Shown in pieces: positions 63,465 through 64,000 of a stretch of 64,000 nucleotides of DNA. The position numbers and the translations under genes are program-made. The stretch is taken from assembly GCF_002080455.1 (NCBI RefSeq), contig NZ_CP020555.1, positions 4,208,001 through 4,272,000 of the forward strand. Reading direction: 5' to 3'. Numbering within the stretch: position 1 is the first letter of the stretch; each line of letters opens with the position of its first letter. The stretch comes from Streptomyces sp. Sge12 (GTDB taxonomy: Bacteria > Actinomycetota > Actinomycetes > Streptomycetales > Streptomycetaceae). The notes below the pieces were generated by a model. That model saw only the letters and a program-made list of their open reading frames with translations. It did no database searches and was not told the origin of the DNA.

Positions 63465-63515
63465 TATCCTCCCGGGGGTGGGGTGCGAGGGACGCGAGCG
63501 ATGGAGGAACACGTC

Positions 63516-64000
63516 ATGAGCGACGCAGTGGACGCGATCGTCGGCCAGTGGACGGCGGAGCGCCCCGATCTGGCGGCCGGCCTGTGGCCCGTGGAGGTGA
63601 TGGCCCGCATCCAGCGGATGAACCGCGTCATCGACAGGCACCAGAAGGCCTTCGCGGCCGAGAACGACCTGGAGCTGGGCGAGCTCGACATCCTCTTCAC
63701 GCTCTGTCGCTCCGGCCCGCCGTACGCGCTCACCGCCGGCGCCCTCATCCCGGCCGCCATGGTGACCTCCGGCGCGATCACCAACCGCATCGACCGCATG
63801 GAGGCCAAGGGCCTGGTCGAGCGGATCCGGGACGGCCAGGACCGACGCACGGTCCGCATCCGGCTGACCGAACGGAGCCTCGCGCTCACCGAGTCGATGA
63901 TCACCGAGCACCTGCGCCGTTACGCCGAGATGCTCGCCCCGCTCGACCCCGCCACCTGCGCCTCCGTCGCCCAGGCCCTGCGGACCCTCCTGGAGGCCCA
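63516..64000 (+). CDS. MarR family transcriptional regulator (partial, runs off the window)
   Basis: 161 codons are visible, without a stop. The start is ATG 63516, with GGAGG seven bases upstream; an in-frame ATG at 63501 overlaps that site. The winged-helix core is seen: GELDILFTLCRSG, then ALTAGALIPAAMVTSGAITNRIDRMEAKGLVERI with the wing RDGQDRRTVRIRLTE. It is expected to bind the palindromes upstream and to repress the divergent MFS gene until a ligand binds. Confidence 0.92.
   Translation, partial: MSDAVDAIVGQWTAERPDLAAGLWPVEVMARIQRMNRVIDRHQKAFAAENDLELGELDILFTLCRSGPPYALTAGALIPAAMVTSGAITNRIDRMEAKGLVERIRDGQDRRTVRIRLTERSLALTESMITEHLRRYAEMLAPLDPATCASVAQALRTLLEA

Overview
The window is about 70% GC with strong GC bias at third codon positions, many GTG starts, GTGA/ATGA stop-start overlaps and tRNAs without an encoded CCA. 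Together with bldC, a DUF3073 protein, an Lsr2 paralogue, the stand-alone pathway genes purS/purQ/purL/purF/purM and several mycothiol- and spore-related families, this points to the chromosomal core of a Streptomyces or very close relative. Gene order resembles, from memory, the S. coelicolor interval from tadA/upp through dnaX, purD, purC, purSQL, purF-purM, vdh and bldC to the orf1590-type sporulation gene.

Layout. 0-11 kb: tRNA-Ser, tadA and partner, a universal stress protein, upp, a LytR_C membrane protein, a VapB-like protein, a HerA-like ATPase, an orphan OpcA-like protein, a cupin, a HhH-GPD protein, a VOC protein and an accessory ParB-like gene beside a second tRNA-Ser. 11-20 kb: SRP RNA, dnaX, purD, a large membrane protein, a dimethylformamidase-like protein, purC. 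20-24 kb: an operon of DrrA/DrrB-type ABC exporter plus two-component system, flanked by tRNA-Gly genes. 24-34 kb: lsrL, the purS-purQ-purL operon, a mycothiol-dependent-isomerase-like protein, a META lipoprotein, a sulfatase preceded by a hidden cysteine leader peptide, purF and purM. 34-45 kb: DUF3073 protein, valine dehydrogenase, bldC, hrpA, a DsbA-CcdA pair and a tRNA cluster. 45-56 kb: a metallopeptidase plus two fluoride channels, a DEAD-box helicase with RGG-type repeats, tRNA-Lys, tRNA-fMet, a SpoIIE-type phosphatase, an M23 peptidase, a PrsW protease and trmB. 56-64 kb: lhgO, the orf1590-type regulator, an orphan asparagine-synthase-like enzyme, and a divergent MFS/MarR pair with an operator array.

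Functionally, seven genes supply most of the inosinate pathway (purD, purC, purS, purQ, purL, purF, purM) as scattered transcription units, several with a -10 hexamer 6-7 nt before the start codon, i.e. probably leaderless. Other themes are development (bldC, orf1590-type gene, lsrL), translation (eleven tRNA-like genes, SRP RNA, trmB, tadA) and cell-envelope maintenance.

The most unusual signals are: a 31-codon Cys-containing leader ORF before the sulfatase; a Gly(UCC) tRNA-like gene that has lost both partners of the G18-psi55 elbow contact; a 15-bp-phased operator array between the MFS and MarR genes; a terminator/antiterminator-like leader before upp; and an AsnB-like protein with altered catalytic motifs and no biosynthetic partners.
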